A stretch of DNA of 64,000 nucleotides from NCBI GenBank assembly GCA_900768075.1, contig CAAGBN010000068.1, forward strand, positions 12,235 through 76,234, written 5' to 3'. The stretch comes from Clostridia bacterium (lineage in GTDB: Bacteria > Bacillota > Clostridia > Oscillospirales > Acutalibacteraceae). The position numbers and the translations under genes were made by a program. The notes beneath the pieces were generated by a model. That model did no database searches, was not told where the DNA came from, and worked only from the letters and a program-made list of their open reading frames with translations. The first letter of the stretch is position 1; every line of letters begins with the position of its first letter. Of this stretch, positions 27,621-34,665 are shown one piece after another.

Positions 27621-27728
27621 GAGGTGGGTTGCGGCTCCATGAAATCGCGAAGCGATTTCCGAGGAGCGCGCAGCGCTCCTCGTGCCGAATTTCATTCGGC
27701 AATGGAGCCGCCTGCCAGCCGCCACCTC
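27621..27728. repeat. Cloverleaf repeat element, copy 1
   Basis: Closed four-way structure. Lower stem GAGGTGG (27621-27627) with CCACCTC (27722-27728). Upper stem GCGGCTCCAT (27631-27640) with ATGGAGCCGC (27702-27711). Three arms follow one another with no unpaired base: 27641-27659 (8 bp, loop GAA), 27660-27682 (10 bp, loop GCA) and 27683-27701 (8 bp, loop TTC). The left flank TAGTTTCTGCAAGAGG is shared with the copy at 45272. Sits between the rpoD terminator and the 3' end of the rlmA gene. Confidence 0.85.
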
Positions 27729-28530
27729 AGACTTTATATATAAACATCACAAACTCTGTGGTTATGTCCATTCCCTCAATACCGCTGAGCTTTGTCTTAT
27801 CCTCGTCCTTGGTGTGATAGTAGTAGGGGGTCATCTTAAACAGTGAGTCTATATCATCACTGCTTTCAAGATGTACCTTTGCAGTGATTTTTCTCTTTTC
27901 GATGAGGGTGAGATTTTCAGTTTCGGGCGGTTGCTCGTCATTTTTATAAGGGGTTTCATAAAGAAGCTCCTTAAGCTCAAAAAGGTGATTTTCGCCTGCA
28001 ACAACGCTGATAATATAACCACCGTTTTTGGTGATACGGCTGAATTCTTTCTCGTGAAAAGGTGCGAAAAGGTGAAGGGAAATATCAACGCTCTTGTCCT
28101 TGACGGGAATTCTTGCAAGATTGCCTACGAAATAGGTTATGCCGTTTTTGCGCTTGGCAGCAAGTCGCACCATCTCTTTTGAAAGGTCGAAGCCAAGCAT
28201 ATGACAATCAATTTCGCCTTTGATTCTGTCGCCGTAATAACCCTCGCCACAGCAGATATCGGCTATGGTGGGACGCGTTATAGCTGTTTCTTTGATAAAA
28301 GCTGTAAGTCCGCCGACAAGGGCATCGAAATAACCCTGGGTGAGAAAATTACGGCGGTTGACAGCCATATCCTTATTGTCACCGATTAAGCTACCTTTTT
28401 TATGTGAGGATGTCAGCAGATTGACATATCTCTCCTTAGCTTTGTCAAAGCAGTGACCCTTAGGGCAGATATAGCTTTTATCAGTTTGGGTAAGAAGCTC
28501 ACCGCATACGGGGCAAATTATTTCTATCAT
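27727..28530 (-). CDS. rlmA: 23S rRNA guanine-N1 methyltransferase, RlmA type
   Basis: 267 residues. N-terminal zinc finger Cys6, Cys9, Cys22, His26 (CPVC, CPKGH), the family linker KAKERYVNLL, then an SAM-dependent methyltransferase domain (IADICCGEGYYG). This layout is that of RlmA enzymes that methylate G745 or G748 of 23S rRNA in the peptide exit tunnel; the G748 type (TlrB-like) can influence macrolide response. Which base is modified cannot be read here. The last 2 bp of the cloverleaf repeat overlap the 3' end. Confidence 0.85.
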   Translation of the reverse strand: MIEIICPVCGELLTQTDKSYICPKGHCFDKAKERYVNLLTSSHKKGSLIGDNKDMAVNRRNFLTQGYFDALVGGLTAFIKETAITRPTIADICCGEGYYGDRIKGEIDCHMLGFDLSKEMVRLAAKRKNGITYFVGNLARIPVKDKSVDISLHLFAPFHEKEFSRITKNGGYIISVVAGENHLFELKELLYETPYKNDEQPPETENLTLIEKRKITAKVHLESSDDIDSLFKMTPYYYHTKDEDKTKLSGIEGMDITTEFVMFIYKV

Positions 28531-28546
28531 TTCAATTACCTCTTTA

Positions 28547-28575
28547 TTGAAAAAACTTTTTCTGTGTGATATTAT
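28547..28575 (+). promoter_or_regulatory. Promoter of the ybaK-like gene
   Basis: TTGAAA (28547-28552), 17-bp spacer, TATTAT (28570-28575). Confidence 0.6.
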
Positions 28576-28614
28576 ATATAAAGTTCAGGATTTAGTCAAT
28601 GAGCAGGTGAAACT

Positions 28615-29109
28615 ATGGCAAAAGATAAACAGATAAAAACCAACGCTATGCGCATTCTTGATAAAAGTAAGATACCCTATAAGGTCAATTACTACGATTG
28701 CGATGAATTTATAGATGGCATACATATAGCTGATAAGCTTAAGCAAAGCTATGATAAAAGCTTCAAGACTCTTGTTGCTGTCGGCAAAAGCAAGGAGCAT
28801 TATGTTTTCTGTCTCCCTGTTGATAAAGAGGTTGACCTTAAGAAAGCGGCAAGGTCAGTAGGGGAGAAGAGTGTTGAGCTTCTGCACGTGAAGGACATTA
28901 AGGCTGTCACAGGCTATATCAGAGGCGGATGTACTCCTATCGGTATGAAAAAGCGGTTTAAAACAGTTATTCACGAGAGTATATTGGATTATGATGAAAT
29001 AATCATCAGCGGCGGTGCATTGGGTATTCAGATTTTTATATCTCCAAAGGGACTTATCCAATGTGTAGGTGCTGAAACTCACGATATAATTTTTAGGGAA
29101 AATTCTTGA
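28615..29109 (+). CDS. ybaK: Cys-tRNA(Pro)/Cys-tRNA(Cys) deacylase, YbaK type
   Basis: 164 residues. Trans-editing enzyme that removes Cys wrongly loaded on tRNA-Pro. Family features: FKTLVAVGKSKEHYVFCLPV, LKKAARSVGEKSVEL, GYIRGGCTPIGMKK with the conserved Gly/Ser-type pocket, and the C-terminal GGALGIQIFISP. AGGTGAAAC precedes the ATG. Single gene with its own promoter. Confidence 0.88.
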   Translation: MAKDKQIKTNAMRILDKSKIPYKVNYYDCDEFIDGIHIADKLKQSYDKSFKTLVAVGKSKEHYVFCLPVDKEVDLKKAARSVGEKSVELLHVKDIKAVTGYIRGGCTPIGMKKRFKTVIHESILDYDEIIISGGALGIQIFISPKGLIQCVGAETHDIIFRENS

Positions 29110-29134
29110 ATTTTCCTTACAGTTGGTATATAAT
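29106..29134 (+). promoter_or_regulatory. Promoter of the 40-residue miniprotein
   Basis: TTGAAT (29106-29111), 17-bp spacer, TATAAT (29129-29134). The -35 box overlaps the stop region of the preceding gene. Confidence 0.65.
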
Positions 29135-29163
29135 TGAGTTATCAATATTAGGAGGAAAATAAT

Positions 29164-29286
29164 ATGAACGATTTTTGGACAGCATTTGAAGAATTCTTCT
29201 GGAAGATGTGGAATGAGCTTTATAAGTATCTTTGTGAAGTTTTCGGCACAGAAGTAAACGAAGATTGGTTTGCTCCTCTCGACTGA
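29164..29286 (+). CDS. Trp-rich acidic miniprotein, 40 residues
   Basis: A complete small gene: promoter 30 bp upstream, AGGAGG 8 nt before the ATG, 40 codons, TGA, then a hairpin terminator. The product begins MNDFWTAFEEFFWKMWNELY and ends DWFAPLD. Residues 3-27 can form an amphipathic helix rich in Trp/Phe on one face and Glu/Lys on the other, suggesting a membrane-surface peptide. One Cys (24), four Trp. No family recognised; function unknown. Confidence 0.7.
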   Translation: MNDFWTAFEEFFWKMWNELYKYLCEVFGTEVNEDWFAPLD

Positions 29287-29302
29287 GATGAATAGAAACA
29301 AA

Positions 29303-29325
29303 CGGCTGTCTTGTGGCAGCCTTTT
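29303..29325 (+). terminator. Terminator of the miniprotein gene
   Basis: GGCTGTC pairs with GGCAGCC (one G-T) around TTGT, followed by TTTTG. Confidence 0.6.
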
Positions 29326-29351
29326 GATTTATATATGAAAGGTAACAGCTT

Positions 29352-29867
29352 ATGATAAAAGATTATCTTGAAATCGGCAAAATCACATCTACTCACGGTA
29401 TAAAGGGTGAAATGAGAGTTCAGCCCTGGTGTGACACTCCCGAATTTATGAAGAAGTTCAAAACTCTTTATCTTGACAAAAAAGGCGAGAAGCCTCTTAA
29501 GGTATCCTGTCGCCCTAACGGCAATATGGTTATTATGAAGGCTCAGGGTATTGATACCATCGAAGAAGCCTCAAGATACAGAGAAAAAGTGCTTTATATG
29601 AAGAGAAGCGACGCTCAGCTTCCCGAGGGCACCTGGTTCATTCAGGAGCTTATAGACTGCACGGTTGTTGATGCAGATGACGAGAGCAAGGTTTACGGTA
29701 TACTCAGCGATGTGTCCGAAACAGGTGCTAACGATGTCTGGCACATAAAGCAGGGTGAAAAGGAATATCTTATTCCCTCTATACCGAGTGTTGTCATCAG
29801 CACAGATGTAGTTGAGGGTATTATTAAAATTCGCCCTCTGAAAGGAATTTTCGACGATGAGAATTGA
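29352..29867 (+). CDS. rimM: 16S rRNA processing protein RimM
   Basis: 171 residues. Assembly factor for the 30S head that binds S19. N-terminal barrel with EIGKITSTHGIKGEMRV, then the PRC-barrel (about 95-168) with GTWFIQELIDC, VYGILSDV, YLIPSIPSVV. GAAAGG precedes the start. The last 11 bp overlap trmD, the usual rimM-trmD coupling; rpsP and rplS are not next to it here. Confidence 0.95.
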   Translation: MIKDYLEIGKITSTHGIKGEMRVQPWCDTPEFMKKFKTLYLDKKGEKPLKVSCRPNGNMVIMKAQGIDTIEEASRYREKVLYMKRSDAQLPEGTWFIQELIDCTVVDADDESKVYGILSDVSETGANDVWHIKQGEKEYLIPSIPSVVISTDVVEGIIKIRPLKGIFDDEN

Positions 29868-30621
29868 CATACTTACTCTTTTTCCTGAAATGTGTGAGGG
29901 AGTTCTCGGCGAAAGCATTATAGGCAGAAGCCGTCAGGCAGGCCTTGTGGAAATCAACTGCCGACAGATAAGAGACTACACTCTTGACAAGCACAAAAGA
30001 GTTGACGATACACCTTACGGCGGCGGTATGGGTATGATTATGCAGGTTCAGCCCATATATGACTGCTACATGAGTCTTTGCGATGAAATCGGCAAGAGAC
30101 CTCATCTGATATTTATGTCGCCTCAGGGCAAGACTCTGACTCAGAAAAGAGTGCGTGAGCTTGCACAGATGGAAAATGTGGCAATCCTTTGCGGTCACTA
30201 CGAGGGTATAGATGAACGAGTAATAGAAGAAATCGTTGACGAGGAAATATCTATCGGTGACTATGTGCTTACAGGAGGTGAGCTTCCTGCTCTTGTTCTT
30301 GCAGACAGTATTTCACGTATGCTTCCCGGTGTACTGCCAAATGAGGAGGCTTTCAGCGATGAGAGCCATTACAGCTCACTTTTAGAGCATCCGCAGTATA
30401 CAAGACCTTATGAGTGGCACGGACAGACTGTTCCTGATATACTGTTATCGGGGCACCATGCCAACATCTGCAAGTGGAAGAGAGAGCAAAGCCTTATGAG
30501 AACTTATCTTCGCAGACCTGATATGCTTTCAAAGGCTCAGCTTGAAAAGAAGGATATAGAGTTCCTCAGACGATTTAAAGCTGACCTTAAGGCAAATGAG
30601 AAAAAAGAAGGCGAAGAATAA
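29857..30621 (+). CDS. trmD: tRNA (guanine37-N1)-methyltransferase
   Basis: 254 residues. SPOUT-fold enzyme that methylates G37 next to the anticodon to prevent frameshifting. Markers: MRIDILTLFPEM, RQIRDYTLDKHKRVDDTPYG with GGGMGM, CGHYEGIDERV, the knot EISIGDYVLTGGELPALVL, and the C-terminal EHPQYTRP. Translation is coupled to rimM. Confidence 0.97.
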   Translation: MRIDILTLFPEMCEGVLGESIIGRSRQAGLVEINCRQIRDYTLDKHKRVDDTPYGGGMGMIMQVQPIYDCYMSLCDEIGKRPHLIFMSPQGKTLTQKRVRELAQMENVAILCGHYEGIDERVIEEIVDEEISIGDYVLTGGELPALVLADSISRMLPGVLPNEEAFSDESHYSSLLEHPQYTRPYEWHGQTVPDILLSGHHANICKWKREQSLMRTYLRRPDMLSKAQLEKKDIEFLRRFKADLKANEKKEGEE

Positions 30622-30776
30622 GAGTTTTAATATACAACTGTATTTTAAAGTGAAATGTCTTTATGCACATTGACTTGAACGACAAAATTTTTATAGTTAT
30701 TTTGCACAAAAACAGCCTTTATTTTTTGTCGATGTTTAGGCTTGCAAACAAAAAGTTTTAAAGTAGGTTTTAACCA

Positions 30777-30804
30777 TTGACGAAGAAAAGATTTGTGGTA
30801 TAAT
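30777..30804 (+). promoter_or_regulatory. Promoter of the HPr gene
   Basis: TTGACG (30777-30782), 16-bp spacer, TATAAT (30799-30804). The AT-rich stretch 30622-30776 before it shows no gene. Confidence 0.65.
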
Positions 30805-30857
30805 ATATTAAAAATTAATCAGGTGATAACCAAATCTAATTTGTGGGAGATATTGAT

Positions 30858-31121
30858 ATGTTTGTTAAAGATGTAAAAGTTCAGAATCAGGTTGGCCTTC
30901 ACGCTCGTCCTGCAACATTCTTCATCCAGAAAGCTAACGAATTCAAGTCATCAATCTGGGTTGAAAAGGAAGAAAGAAGAGTAAACGCTAAGAGCTTACT
31001 CGGTGTTCTTTCACTTGGCATTATGGGCGGTACAGACATCCGTATCATCGCCGGCGGTCCCGACGAAGAGCAGGCTGTTGAAGAGCTTGTAAGACTCGTT
31101 GAGTCAGGCTTCACAGAATAA
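30858..31121 (+). CDS. ptsH: Phosphocarrier protein HPr
   Basis: 87 residues. His15 in GLHARPA is the PEP-dependent phosphorylation site and Ser46 in AKSLLGVLSLG is the HPr kinase site used in carbon catabolite repression, so it could serve both roles. ptsI is not adjacent. Start taken at the ATG; the in-frame GTG 15 nt upstream belongs to the GTGGGAG ribosome binding region. Own promoter and terminator. Confidence 0.95.
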   Translation: MFVKDVKVQNQVGLHARPATFFIQKANEFKSSIWVEKEERRVNAKSLLGVLSLGIMGGTDIRIIAGGPDEEQAVEELVRLVESGFTE

Positions 31122-31133
31122 GAAACCTAATTC

Positions 31134-31168
31134 TGCACACTCTGAAAAGGGTGTGCATTTTACTTTAT
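31134..31168 (+). terminator. HPr gene terminator
   Basis: TGCACAC pairs with GTGTGCA, followed by TTTTACTTT. Confidence 0.75.
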
Positions 31169-31177
31169 ATAAACAAC

Positions 31178-31204
31178 AAAACCGACAGGAGACTGTCGGT
31201 TTTA
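31178..31204 (-). terminator. Terminator of the Cys-rich membrane protein gene
   Basis: AAAACCGACAG pairs perfectly with CTGTCGGTTTT around GAGA; on the minus strand it is followed by a U-rich run. Confidence 0.75.
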
Positions 31205-31207
31205 CTT

Positions 31208-31624
31208 TTATTCCTTACCGCTGATTATGCATCTTATCAGACAGGCTGTTTCCGTCAGTGTCAGGAAAAATGAAAGCAAGAGAAGACCTGTGATAACAGC
31301 ACCGATAAGACTTGTTGCAGCAAACTCAACGGCAAGAAGCACTACTGCAAAAAATACAGTTGCAATTATAGCAGACAACAATACCGTTATAATGCTTTTT
31401 ATACAGCAGGGAAACTTGTTATCACAGCAGTTGACGGATGCTGAAGAAACAAGAATAACTGCAAGGTAAACCACTGCAATACCGAAAACGGTCCACAAAA
31501 ATGCGGGTGTAACTGTTATTGCGGCTGTGATTCTGAGAAAAGCGGCAATGATACCTGCCACTGCACTGATGATAACGGCAACGGTTGTGCAAGTGCCTTT
31601 GCAGGAACAATCGGATGTTGACAT
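31208..31624 (-). CDS. Small four-helix membrane protein with Cys-rich N-terminus
   Basis: 138 residues from the ATG that has GGGAGGTG at correct spacing; an in-frame ATG 36 nt upstream lacks a site. N-terminal STSDCSCKGTC, four hydrophobic helices (about 15-38, 44-64, 82-108, 112-132) and a Cys-rich loop (NCCDNKFPCC) between helices 2 and 3. Both Cys clusters could hold metal or form disulphides. Family not recognised; convergent with the HPr gene. Confidence 0.7.
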   Translation of the reverse strand: MSTSDCSCKGTCTTVAVIISAVAGIIAAFLRITAAITVTPAFLWTVFGIAVVYLAVILVSSASVNCCDNKFPCCIKSIITVLLSAIIATVFFAVVLLAVEFAATSLIGAVITGLLLLSFFLTLTETACLIRCIISGKE

Positions 31625-31710
31625 ATATTTCACCTCCCGTTTCATTGTATGAATAAACAAAGAGAATGGTGAAAGTAAAACAGCCTCCCGAAAAGGGAGA
31701 CTGTAGTAAG

Positions 31711-32238
31711 TCAGATATTTGATTTGCTTTGCAGCTTGAGCATAACAGAGCTTAATGGCTTATAGAGTAAGAGCATAAGCACAAAATTGCCTGCACAGTG
31801 GGCTATATCCCAGGGTATGCCTGACACCCACCAACCAAAAGCAATACTCAGACCGCTTTGCAAATCGGTACCCGTAAACAGGTAGGGTATAGCGCACAAC
31901 GCTCCGAAGCTCAGACCGAAAACTGCCGATACTGTTGCCCAGGTGACAGCACTGTCGTTTTTATGCATTATTCTCGTTACAAGCACTAACAAGGGCCATA
32001 CATAAAGATATGATATCCACCAAAGGTTGAAGCCGAAAATTACGCCCTCAATAAGGGTGAAAACAGGCACAACCCAATAGACCTTTTTGCCGAAGTTTTT
32101 TGAGAAAAGTATCAGCCAGAATGAGGTCAGCTCAATATTCGGCAGACCCATCATAGCAAACTTGAAAACCTCGATTACTGCAACCATAAGGGCCACAAGA
32201 GCAACATCAAAAGCATTTGCACTGTTTTTACGGTTCAT
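31711..32238 (-). CDS. ECF transporter S component, probably for a corrinoid
   Basis: 175 residues, about six membrane helices, shape of an energy-coupling-factor substrate-binding subunit (N-terminal ANAFDVALVALMVAVIEVFK; later FGALCAIPYLF, WVSGIPWDIAHCAGNF). It lies downstream of a cobalamin riboswitch and shares its transcript with a DUF4430-type protein, so the inferred cargo is cobalamin or a precursor. Which S-component subfamily (for example CbrT or CblT) is not decided. The shared EcfA/EcfT module is not here, as is usual for group II systems. Confidence 0.78.
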   Translation of the reverse strand: MNRKNSANAFDVALVALMVAVIEVFKFAMMGLPNIELTSFWLILFSKNFGKKVYWVVPVFTLIEGVIFGFNLWWISYLYVWPLLVLVTRIMHKNDSAVTWATVSAVFGLSFGALCAIPYLFTGTDLQSGLSIAFGWWVSGIPWDIAHCAGNFVLMLLLYKPLSSVMLKLQSKSNI

Positions 32239-32636
32239 TATTCAGCTAAGGTGTAAACTATACTGAAAGCATCTCCATCTTCAACGGGCTGCTGAGATAC
32301 ACCGTAATTGCAGTATTCACCGTTAACGAAGAAGCGCCAATAGGCACCGTCAAGAGTGTAATCAGCTCTGACACCGTTGATTGTGCTGACGGATAAGCCG
32401 TAAATTCCCTCTTCGCCCTCGAAGGTGAGTCCGTCAGCCTCTTGCATTGCGCCAATAAGGTACTCAGCGTCAGTGTTTACCTCATAAACCGATGATGTGC
32501 CGTCTATTGTAACAACCTCGATAGAAACGCTTTTTTCGCCCTCAACAGCCTTTTCGCTGAAGGTGACATAAGCAAATGCCATAGCTGCCACAAGAACAAC
32601 AAGAAGCACAAGGCCCAATATTTTTTTGCCTTTCAT
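32238..32636 (-). CDS. DUF4430 (transcobalamin-like C-terminal) anchored protein
   Basis: 132 residues. Uncleaved signal anchor or signal peptide (about 5-25), then a single DUF4430 domain of about 85 residues ending DGAYWRFFVNGEYCNYGVS and VEDGDAFSIVYTL. DUF4430 resembles the beta domain of transcobalamin/intrinsic factor. Start is the ATG with AGGAGG 8 nt upstream; upstream in-frame Mets are before that site. Stop and next start overlap by one base (TAATG). Inferred role: surface capture of corrinoid for the ECF S component. Confidence 0.82.
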   Translation of the reverse strand: MKGKKILGLVLLVVLVAAMAFAYVTFSEKAVEGEKSVSIEVVTIDGTSSVYEVNTDAEYLIGAMQEADGLTFEGEEGIYGLSVSTINGVRADYTLDGAYWRFFVNGEYCNYGVSQQPVEDGDAFSIVYTLAE

Positions 32637-32752
32637 GTTACACATCCTCCTTTCTTTAATAGTCATAAGTGCATAAAGATTGCGGGACTTACGACTTAAA
32701 GAAGGATGTCGTTTTGCTTAAGCCGATTACTCGCGGCTCCACAATATCATCA

Positions 32753-32935
32753 AAGGCAGGTCTTCTGACTCAGCTATCAATGCCTTGCTTCGTCTTCTCG
32801 GCCTTCACCAATGACTGTGCTTTTGCACCTGAAGCAAGACTCCTGCATTACAGCGACGAGTTCGTGAGGGATTTTCACCCTTCTTCCCTTTTCACCGGAT
32901 ATATAAATTTATCCGACACCTTAGATGTTTATTCA
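32753..32935 (-). promoter_or_regulatory. Cobalamin riboswitch
   Basis: Read on the minus strand: GGTGAAAAGGGAAGAAGGGT, then GGTGAAAATCCCTCACGA, CGCTGTAATGCAGGAGTC, and the B12 box region GTCAGAAGACCTGCC (about 32769-32755). These elements in this order are the adenosylcobalamin riboswitch core. It sits between a consensus promoter and the DUF4430/S-component genes, so B12 should repress them. The 90-nt expression platform down to the start codon was not resolved into terminator or RBS masking. Confidence 0.9.
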
Positions 32936-32945
32936 CTTGGGACTT

Positions 32946-32974
32946 ATTATACTGCCACAGAGTTTTTTTGTCAA
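32946..32974 (-). promoter_or_regulatory. Promoter of the cobalamin uptake genes
   Basis: On the minus strand TTGACA (32974-32969), 17-bp spacer, TATAAT (32951-32946): full consensus, leading into the riboswitch. Confidence 0.85.
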
Positions 32975-33029
32975 TAAAAGAGTTAAGTACAAATAAAAAG
33001 GAAGAACCTTCATTCTTCCTTTTGTGCTG

Positions 33030-34529
33030 TTACCAGCTGTATTTGATTTCTTCACCGTCAATGAGCCATCTCTCGGGTGTTTTTGTTTCGTAAATATCAA
33101 GAGGCTTTATGGTGTGTGTCTCATTAAAGGTTTTGTATGCTTTCTTAAGATCAGATTTCTGCTGAGCATCTATCTCATTTGTGCAGGAAACAAACAAGGG
33201 AGTGTTACTGTAAGAGAGAAGATGAAGCCACTGCTTGTTTTTCTCCCAAGGGATATTCTGCTTGAGTATACCTACACAGTCAGCGTCACACATATAGAAG
33301 ATTTCATTCTGAGCGAGTCTGAAAGCCAGAGTGTTTACGCCCATTTTTTTAGTTCTGTCCCATTCTACACCGCTTGTATCGTCGCCTGTTCTTGAGATAT
33401 GCACAAGACCTGCAGACAGATGTGAGATGGTATTACAGCCGATAATAAGCATATCTCCTGCCGCATCAAGAATGAGTCTGTAAAAATCAAGGACAATTTC
33501 AGCATTGGTTTTGGTCTTATCGTAAAAATGCCAACCGTCAATTTTTGTGATAGTGTCAGATAAGCTTCCACCGTAGTCGCCGAAAAGGTCAGCGGTGGAA
33601 AAATCGTGTTTGAGCAGCTCATAGCCCCAATCTCTTATTCTCTCCACGTCAGCTCTGATATATTGCTGTACTGCGGGATGTGTGGGGTCAAGATAGTTTC
33701 TTCTGCCTTTTCTGAGAATTCTCATATTTCTCTTTATGGCTCTGTCCTTATTGCGAAGAAGTCTCACCCATATACCGGGTCTTGCGCCGAGCTGTTTAAT
33801 CTCATCTGCAAGCTTTGCCATATCCTTGAATTTTCTGTTTGGCTTCCATGGGCCACAGCATTTTTTAGGCTGCCAACAGTCGTCGATAACCTGAAAAGGC
33901 TTATTATCAATACCCTCAGCAAGCTCCACCTGAAGCTTAGCGTCGGAGATTATCTGCTGATAATTGCTCTTGCCGTAGGCATAATACCAGTTGTTGCCAC
34001 CGTAAACTCTCTCTTTCGGGAGTATAGGGGAGTCGCACATCTTTTTGCAGAAGTCTCTGAGATTTTCGAAGATTTCACTGTTTTGGTACGCGCTTGAGAC
34101 AAAGGTGCAAAGGTGAAGCTTTCTCCCGCCGAGATGAACACCGTTGCCTCCGTTTCTGCAGTCAATGAGGGCAGTGAGACCTGTTTTATCATATCTGAAG
34201 CTGATAAAGGAGTTAGGCTGAGTCTTTACACCAAGGCAGAATGATGTTTCTTTGTCTGTGGCTATAAAATACCAGGGCATAGCTCTGCTGTTATCAGCAA
34301 GGCTTCTGAATCCGAGATTGCCGTAGCTTCTTTCCCAATCATCACCGAGAACGAGGATATTGTCACTTGTATCAGCCTGCCAACGAAGCTTTATGAATTT
34401 AGGCTTATCGGCAGTTGCACTTATGAATAAATCAAATTCGTTTTCTCTTTTTTCTGTTTCTATAACAGTGTCGGTTGCTGCACCGTCACAGATTATTTCA
34501 GCAGCGAAGCTGTTTATATCAAAAATCAT
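33030..34529 (-). CDS. Clan GH-D glycoside hydrolase (alpha-galactosidase-like)
   Basis: 499 residues. N-terminal beta-sandwich (about 1-165) and a TIM barrel with the clan D layout: VIDDCWQ near 214-220, LLKHDFST with putative nucleophile Asp309 and RTGDDTSGVEWD with the putative acid/base Asp near 383-384. No signal peptide, so it is probably cytoplasmic and acts on imported alpha-galactosides. Exact family (GH36 versus neighbours) not settled. It stands alone, with no transporter adjacent. Confidence 0.8.
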   Translation of the reverse strand: MIFDINSFAAEIICDGAATDTVIETEKRENEFDLFISATADKPKFIKLRWQADTSDNILVLGDDWERSYGNLGFRSLADNSRAMPWYFIATDKETSFCLGVKTQPNSFISFRYDKTGLTALIDCRNGGNGVHLGGRKLHLCTFVSSAYQNSEIFENLRDFCKKMCDSPILPKERVYGGNNWYYAYGKSNYQQIISDAKLQVELAEGIDNKPFQVIDDCWQPKKCCGPWKPNRKFKDMAKLADEIKQLGARPGIWVRLLRNKDRAIKRNMRILRKGRRNYLDPTHPAVQQYIRADVERIRDWGYELLKHDFSTADLFGDYGGSLSDTITKIDGWHFYDKTKTNAEIVLDFYRLILDAAGDMLIIGCNTISHLSAGLVHISRTGDDTSGVEWDRTKKMGVNTLAFRLAQNEIFYMCDADCVGILKQNIPWEKNKQWLHLLSYSNTPLFVSCTNEIDAQQKSDLKKAYKTFNETHTIKPLDIYETKTPERWLIDGEEIKYSW

Positions 34530-34630
34530 AATAGCACCTCGGTTGCTTTATTTTCTCTTTTGCTCATATTATCATAAATGGTGAAAATTGTAAATATATC
34601 AGATGATAATAACTGATTTTAACCAAAGAA

Positions 34631-34660
34631 AAAACCGCCGATTCGCCGACGGTTTTATTT
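34631..34660 (-). terminator. Terminator of the YerB-like gene
   Basis: AAAACCGCCG pairs with CGACGGTTTT (one mismatch). Confidence 0.7.
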
Positions 34661-34665
34661 TTATA

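Noticed and set aside
27621..27728. Simple bidirectional terminator
   Set aside because: rpoD already has a strong terminator at 27578, and the element lacks T-runs and has three arms plus an outer helix.
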